The notes under the pieces were generated by a model, which saw nothing but the letters and a program-made list of their open reading frames with translations, ran no database searches and was not told the DNA's origin. This document shows, in pieces, positions 60,041-64,000 of a DNA stretch of 64,000 nt; the first letter of the stretch is position 1, and every line of letters starts with the position of its first letter. Source of the DNA: Bradyrhizobium sediminis (GTDB taxonomy: Bacteria > Pseudomonadota > Alphaproteobacteria > Rhizobiales > Xanthobacteraceae). The position numbers and the translations under genes were made by a program. The DNA lies in NCBI RefSeq assembly GCF_018736105.1, contig NZ_CP076135.1, positions 5,386,495 to 5,450,494 of the forward strand, given 5' to 3'.

Positions 60041-60135
60041 GTCATTGCCGGGCTTGACCCGGCAATCCATCCTGTTCGAAATGAGTTTGGTCTGCTGGCG
60101 CGGACGATGGATGCGCGGATCAAGTCCGCGCATGA
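60041..60135. repeat. Multi-stem palindromic repeat after the hydrolase gene
   Basis: Two perfect hairpins, ATTGCCGGG-loop-CCCGGCAAT (60044-60066) and ATGCGCGGA-loop-TCCGCGCAT (60111-60133), are enclosed by outer GTCAT/ATGAC arms. ATCCATC and GATGGAT also pair between them. The form is like the RIME/BIME-type mosaic repeats of Rhizobiales. Confidence 0.8.
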
Positions 60136-60148
60136 CAAGTGAGTGGAT

Positions 60149-60901
60149 TCAGAACCAGCGCTCGCCGACCAGAACGGTATCGCCGGGGGCAACCGCGGTG
60201 CCGAGCGGCACCACGGTGCGCATCGATCCCGAAGCGTCGGTGTGGGTGAGGGTGACACGGTCGCGGCGGGCGCGCGGCGAGAAGCCGCCGGCGATCGCCA
60301 CCGCGCTTTCGACGCTCATATTGGGCACGTAAGGATATTGGCCGGGGGCCGCGACCTCGCCGAGGATGAAGAACGGCCGGTAGGCCTCGATCTCCACCGC
60401 CACCGAGGGCTCGCGGATATAGCCGTTGCGCAGTCTGGCGGCGATCTCGGCGGCGAGGCCCGCCGGCGTCCGCCCGCGCGCCGGCACCGCGCCGATCAGC
60501 GGCATGGTGATCGAGCCGCCGGCGTCGATCGCATAAGTGTTGGTGAGACCTTCCTGGCCGTAGACCACGACCCGCAATTTGTCGCCGGCGTCGAGATGAT
60601 AGGCCGCGTCATAGGCCACCGGCATGGGTGCTGCCGCATAGGCCACCGGAACCGGCGCGTAGGTCCGGCCGGGCGCCGCGGCAAAGCTGGAGCGAAGCGC
60701 AGCGATCGCGCCGCCGCCGGCATCGGCGGCGACGACCGGCGGAGCGGGATTATTGGGCTGGCCATAGGCCATGGAATCGAGATCGCCAGGCTGCACCACG
60801 GCGACGGGTCCCGGCGTGCGCATGCAGCCCGACAGAGCGAGCGCAGTCATGATGGCAGTGATCGGTAATCGAAACGCGCGCACAACCCGCACCGGAGCCA
60901 T
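60149..60901 (-). CDS. Polysaccharide biosynthesis/export outer-membrane lipoprotein
   Basis: 250 residues. A lipoprotein signal with lipobox LALSGC puts the acylated cysteine at about residue 26. The export domain shows LDAGDKLRVVVYGQEGLT, then GGSITMPLIGAVPARGRTPAGLAAEI, and the SLBB-like part FILGEVAAPGQYPYVPNMSVESAVAIAGGF. This is the Wza/GumB/KpsD-type export protein. A low-complexity Ala/Pro-rich linker follows the signal. It is alone; no glycosyltransferase or Wzc gene is near. Confidence 0.93.
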   Translation of the reverse strand: MAPVRVVRAFRLPITAIMTALALSGCMRTPGPVAVVQPGDLDSMAYGQPNNPAPPVVAADAGGGAIAALRSSFAAAPGRTYAPVPVAYAAAPMPVAYDAAYHLDAGDKLRVVVYGQEGLTNTYAIDAGGSITMPLIGAVPARGRTPAGLAAEIAARLRNGYIREPSVAVEIEAYRPFFILGEVAAPGQYPYVPNMSVESAVAIAGGFSPRARRDRVTLTHTDASGSMRTVVPLGTAVAPGDTVLVGERWF

Positions 60902-61012
60902 CCCTCATAGCGAGACAGCCAAAGTCTTGCACCGGTTATGGTTAACAAATGGTTTTTTCGGCGGCCGGGGCGGAAAGCCGAAAAACGGCTTTCCGCGACT
61001 GCTGCGAACCCT

Positions 61013-61669
61013 TCAGGCGCTGACGCCGGCACCGATCGGACACGACACGCCGGTGCCGCCAAGCCCGCAATAGCCGGCCGGATTCTTGGCCAGATATTGC
61101 TGATGATAGTCCTCGGCGAAATAGAATGCGCCTGCAGGTGCGATCTCGGTGGTGATGGCGCCGAGGCCCTTTGCCGTCAACGCCTTCTGGTAGGCCGCCT
61201 TCGACGCATCGACGGCTTTGCGCTGCGCGTCGCCGAAGGTGTAGACCGCGGAACGATACTGGGTGCCGACGTCATTGCCCTGACGCATGCCCTGGGTCGG
61301 GTTATGGCTTTCCCAAAACGTCTTCAGGAGCTGCTCGTACGAAATCTTGTTCGGATCGAACACCACCAGCACCGCTTCGGTATGACCGGTGCGGCCCGAG
61401 CAAACCTCCTCATAGCCGGGGTTTGGGGTATGCCCGCCGGCATAGCCGACGGCCGTGGTGTAGATGCCATCGCCGAGTTCCCAGAACTTGCGCTCCGCAC
61501 CCCAGAAGCAGCCAAGCCCGAACACCGCCTGCTCCAGTCCTGCGGGGTAAGGCGGCTGCAGCTGGCGGCCATTGACGAAATGGCTCCTGGCCGTGGGGAT
61601 CGGCTGCGAACGGCCGGGCAGCGCCTCGGCTGCGCTCGGCAGTGCTGTGGTCTTGCGCGTGAAAAACAT
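61013..61669 (-). CDS. msrA: Peptide methionine-S-sulfoxide reductase MsrA
   Basis: 218 residues, the length of the long E. coli-type MsrA. The catalytic cysteine is residue 54 in GCFWG; resolving cysteines are in [12 protein letters not shown] near the C-terminus. The pattern [23 protein letters not shown] is the family hallmark. It reduces methionine sulfoxide in proteins using thioredoxin. GGGAGGTG lies just ahead of the ATG on the coding strand. Confidence 0.97.
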   Translation of the reverse strand: MFFTRKTTALPSAAEALPGRSQPIPTARSHFVNGRQLQPPYPAGLEQAVFGLGCFWGAERKFWELGDGIYTTAVGYAGGHTPNPGYEEVCSGRTGHTEAVLVVFDPNKISYEQLLKTFWESHNPTQGMRQGNDVGTQYRSAVYTFGDAQRKAVDASKAAYQKALTAKGLGAITTEIAPAGAFYFAEDYHQQYLAKNPAGYCGLGGTGVSCPIGAGVSA

Positions 61670-61845
61670 CGGTCACCTCCCGGCGGAATGCTGAAACGCG
61701 TGGGAACAGCGTGCGTCTCGGATATCGGCTCCAATATAGGCGTTTACGTCGGCAGCCATAGCCTTGTTACGCCGGGGCTGCGAACACAACCGCGGCAACG
61801 CCTTCAGCACCCGTGGGATCGGGTCTCCCGGATCGGCTTTCCCGG

Positions 61846-62163
61846 TCAGCTCCGCGAATAGCCGATCAGCGGCTTGCGCGGCCGGAACAGCAGCATCAGC
61901 AGAATACCCAGCACGCCCATCACGGCAAAAACCGGCTGGTCCAGGACGACCTTGGCGACGCTGGTCCAGAGCCAGGGCGCCACGCCCTCGACCCAGGCCC
62001 GGAACGCCTGCTGGCTGGACTGATGGATATCGTTCCAGAATTGCCCGAACCGGGTGAATTGCAGGGTCTGGTCGGCCACCCAGCGCGCGCCGTCATAGAC
62101 CATGAAGATAAATCCGCCGGCCAGCAGCAGCAGCCCCACAAGTCGGAAGAAACCGCGGATCAT
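61846..62163 (-). CDS. Small two-helix membrane protein (DUF6460-like)
   Basis: 105 residues with two hydrophobic helices (about 7-25 and 65-92) and a basic end RPRKPLIGYSRS. The motif GARWVADQTLQFTRFGQFWNDIHQSS recurs in small Bradyrhizobium membrane proteins. Function unknown. It is convergent with nothing close; the msrA start lies 180 bases away on the same strand. Confidence 0.75.
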   Translation of the reverse strand: MIRGFFRLVGLLLLAGGFIFMVYDGARWVADQTLQFTRFGQFWNDIHQSSQQAFRAWVEGVAPWLWTSVAKVVLDQPVFAVMGVLGILLMLLFRPRKPLIGYSRS

Positions 62164-62511
62164 GCGTCACCTTATCTCTGTCGCGCCCGGAACGCCGTCA
62201 GGCATTACCGGGGGGCCCCAGGAAATTCAACTACTTCAGCATCTTATCCGCGCTTCCGGGCCGAGCTCGCCGGTCCGGCCGGGCCCGGAAGGCGTTGACG
62301 CTGCCAAGCGCGCCCTCTATAAGACCGGCAATGGCGGCGGGCGCAATCCCGCCGCCGCTGTTCTTTGAGCGGCGCCGTCGTGAGGGCATATTGGCTTTCG
62401 AAAACGGCATTCTCGGGAACACTGGAAAACACCCCGCGTCGATCATGCAGTTGAAGGTTTGGCAGGCTCTGGCCCGCTGCGATCGGTCACCGCCGAAGGA
62501 TATTTGAGAAC
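62164..62511. promoter_or_regulatory. Intergenic region and leader upstream of rpsT
   Basis: 348 bases with no convincing gene. It holds the rpsT promoter at 62295-62323 and a leader of about 180 bases. A small GC-rich hairpin-prone patch lies at about 62250-62290. Confidence 0.5.
62295..62323 (+). promoter_or_regulatory. Sigma-70 promoter of rpsT
   Basis: TTGACG, a 17-base spacer and TATAAG. Both boxes match five of six consensus bases. The start would be near 62330, leaving a leader of about 180 bases before the ATG, which is long for a ribosomal protein gene. Confidence 0.65.
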
Positions 62512-62778
62512 ATGGCCAATACCACTTCCGCCAAGAAGGCGACGCGCAAGATTGCCCGCCGCACCATCATCAACAAGTCGCGCCGCACCCAGATGCGCGG
62601 CGCGGTACGCACCGTCGAAGAAGCGATCAAGAGCGGCGACCGCGATGCGGCGCTGAAGGCGATGACGCGCGCGGAACCGGAACTGATGCAGGCAGCGCAG
62701 CGCAACATCATTCACAAGAACAACGCGAGCCGAAAAGTCTCGCGGCTCGCGCATCAGATCGCAAAGCTCGCGAAGTAA
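62512..62778 (+). CDS. rpsT: 30S ribosomal protein S20
   Basis: 88 residues, the normal S20 length. [21 protein letters not shown] is the conserved basic N-terminus that binds 16S rRNA; the chain is helical with [20 protein letters not shown] at the end. It is monocistronic here, with its own promoter and an intrinsic terminator. In E. coli S20 represses its own translation through the mRNA leader, so the long leader may have a similar role. In many alphaproteobacteria rpsT is near dnaA. Confidence 0.97.
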   Translation: MANTTSAKKATRKIARRTIINKSRRTQMRGAVRTVEEAIKSGDRDAALKAMTRAEPELMQAAQRNIIHKNNASRKVSRLAHQIAKLAK

Positions 62779-62806
62779 GACTGATCGAAAACGATATTCG
62801 TCAAAG

Positions 62807-62831
62807 AGCCCGGCCCCGCCGGGCTTTTTCT
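62807..62831 (+). terminator. Intrinsic terminator of rpsT
   Basis: AGCCCGGC and GCCGGGCT enclose a three-base loop and are followed by TTTTCTTTTT. It lies 28 bases after the stop codon. Confidence 0.9.
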
Positions 62832-62949
62832 TTTTCGTACGTGCCGTTCTGCGCAATCGCCCTGGCGAAACTCCTGGGCGCCCCGTAGTTTTACTACCAC
62901 CCTATGTAGGAAGGCAGACTCTGGGAGGCTCGCGAGGGCGAGCGCCGGT

Positions 62950-62963
62950 TTGATGCAGATCAA
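62950..62963. promoter_or_regulatory. FNR/FixK-type box in the final gene-poor region
   Basis: TTGATGCAGATCAA, identical to the box at 53959. No gene of good quality follows within the expected distance on either strand inside the window, so its target is unknown. Confidence 0.5.
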
Positions 62964-63708
62964 GCGATCGGCCACGCATTTGAAAAAGCAATCGTGACGC
63001 CGCGCCGCGGCGCGAAGCGCTTCAGGGTTACCCTGTTCCGACGAGCAAAAAAAATGGCGCTTGCGTAGTCACTTATCGGCATAGTGGCGGCAGGTTGTTT
63101 GAAAATTCATTTTCGCCTCGCTCAACCTTAAACGAATTATGAATTTATTTGGCGCGGTTGTCAGAAATGTCACAGCGCTTCTGCAATTCGAATCTCCGCA
63201 CAGATTCAAAACGTTGCCGCCTTCAAAAAAATCCGCCGCGCGATTTCGCAAACGCGAAGCGATCTTTTCGCCTCGCGGCGTGAATCATTTTCGTTGCGGG
63301 AAACAAGCCATGATGTATCTCTAAGAACGTTCGCGGCGCCCACGGCTCTTCAGACCAGCGCGGTTTAAGAAACGGGGCGGACGTGCAAATCGGCGGCGGT
63401 GTGCGCGTTGGCGACGCTTTCCAAGCGATTGTCGGGTAAGACCTCATAGCGATATGGGGAATATGGATCTGTGTCGAAATTTCTCAAGGCGGGGCACTCG
63501 TTGTCGCGCCGGCCTAGAACAAGAGAGATACGCACCGGCCGACCGAGCAATGCGCAGGGCGACGCCTCAGGACGGGTTAAGACAAACGGGCTGAACGAAG
63601 CGGTATCGCGTCTGAACGATTTTCGGCTTCAGGCGTTGCCGACTGAATTTGAAACACGAGTGGAATGACAACTCGCCGTGAGCAATCAAGGCGAGAGGGG
63701 GAGGCTGT

Positions 63709-63837
63709 ATGCTTAACGGGATCATCGCAGTAGTCGATCAATTGCCAATCTCCGCCGATGACGTATTGGCCGCTTTGGACATTGCCCGTACGCGGCCCAC
63801 CGCGCGCGCTCCGGACAGACCGTCGAGTACGCGCTGA
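63709..63837 (+). CDS. Possible small ORF with a strong ribosome site
   Basis: 42 residues, opening MLNGIIAVVDQLPISADDVLAA and ending in an Arg/Pro-rich tail. GGGGGAGG lies about five bases before the ATG, the best such site in the region. After the TGA at 63835 the same frame remains open to the end of the window, so a frameshift, readthrough or simple chance is possible. No family is recognised. Confidence 0.3.
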   Translation: MLNGIIAVVDQLPISADDVLAALDIARTRPTARAPDRPSSTR

Positions 63838-64000
63838 CCTCGCGAACACTTCTTTTCCAGCCCGATCTTGCCAGACGGCGTTTCGCCGGACGGCCGGTCT
63901 GTGCCTGGAGACGAAGCCTCGCTTGAGGTCACGCCGCGCGGAACACCCGCCCGGCGGTTTCGCCAGCCAAAATTTACTCCCATCAGAAAAGTCGTCGAAA

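Larger units (their letters stand above)
62850..64000. other. Gene-poor region at the end of the window
   Basis: About 1.15 kb with no strongly supported gene. It has AT-rich patches (for example 63105-63150), an FNR/FixK box at 62950 and GANTC sites at 62917, 63190, 63203 and 63282. No clear DnaA boxes of the form TTATCCACA were found. Frames on both strands are short or atypical. The sequence could be an origin-side region or a decayed stretch. Confidence 0.4.

Noticed and set aside
62850..64000. DnaA boxes
   Set aside because: Looked for TTATCCACA and close variants on both strands; only weak partial matches such as TTATCGGCA were seen.
1..64000. CRISPR arrays, rRNA operon, transposase or phage genes
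   Set aside because: No regularly spaced direct repeats, no rRNA-like sequence and no transposase, integrase or capsid pattern was recognised.

Overview
The window looks like chromosomal DNA of a high-GC alphaproteobacterium of the order Hyphomicrobiales, most likely Bradyrhizobium or a close relative (Nitrobacteraceae). This is inferred from several things: strong GC bias at third codon positions, many one-component and c-di-GMP regulators, an HWE-type histidine kinase, DUF3551- and DUF6894-like small proteins, FNR/FixK-type boxes, and short palindromic intergenic repeats of the type common in that group. No plasmid, phage or transposase gene is visible, and there is no rRNA operon or CRISPR array. 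One tRNA gene (Arg, CCG) is present.

Layout. 0-6.7 kb: the end of a luciferase-like flavin monooxygenase, a cytochrome P450, a cupin, an SDR dehydrogenase, an HWE histidine kinase and a PAS-GGDEF-EAL protein. 6.9-15.6 kb: a PAS/AAA+/Fis sigma-54 activator, followed by a CoA-transferase gene preceded by a near-consensus -24/-12 promoter, then a complete branched-chain-amino-acid-type ABC importer (binding protein, LivG, LivF, LivH, LivM). 15.7-18.8 kb: a large membrane-anchored sensor with PAS, GGDEF and EAL domains. 18.9-22.6 kb: cytochrome b561, two PepSY proteins, a His-rich secreted peptide and a PhoP/PhoQ-like two-component system. 23.2-29.5 kb: a GntR/UTRA regulator divergent from a four-gene Mal/Ugp-type ABC importer with a terminal TauD/TfdA-type dioxygenase, an apparently uncharacterised uptake and oxidation module. 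30-34 kb: RidA, YccF, an SsuD-like monooxygenase and a YeeE/YedE sulfur transporter. 34-38.5 kb: a cNMP-binding patatin phospholipase, the tRNA and a higBA toxin-antitoxin pair. 38.6-45.3 kb: DUF1428, DUF899, an ArsR/SRPBCC pair, a Bug-type binding protein, a VOC protein, an acyl-CoA ligase and an HD-GYP response regulator.

45.3-46.45 kb is a gene-free stretch that looks like dispersed intergenic repeat. 46.5-54.8 kb carries a serine hydrolase, a c-type cytochrome, two-way transcription around a dienelactone hydrolase, an E1alpha-E1beta-E2 2-oxoacid dehydrogenase operon ending in a leucine/glutamate-type dehydrogenase, and a dodecin. Three FNR/FixK-like palindromes lie in front of these units, suggesting low-oxygen control. 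55-57.8 kb: a two-subunit molybdenum hydroxylase. 58-62.2 kb: hydrolases, a polysaccharide-export lipoprotein, MsrA and a small membrane protein. 62.3-62.8 kb: rpsT with a long leader. The last 1.2 kb has no convincing gene; it could be an origin-proximal region, since rpsT often lies near dnaA in alphaproteobacteria, but no clear DnaA boxes were found.

The best regulatory reads are: (i) a compact sigma-54 circuit at 8.39-8.59 kb; (ii) higBA and arsR promoters placed so that transcription would start at or next to the start codon (leaderless), each with a palindromic operator; (iii) the series of FNR/FixK boxes; (iv) a near-identical 150-bp palindromic repeat at 4.5 and 33.9 kb.
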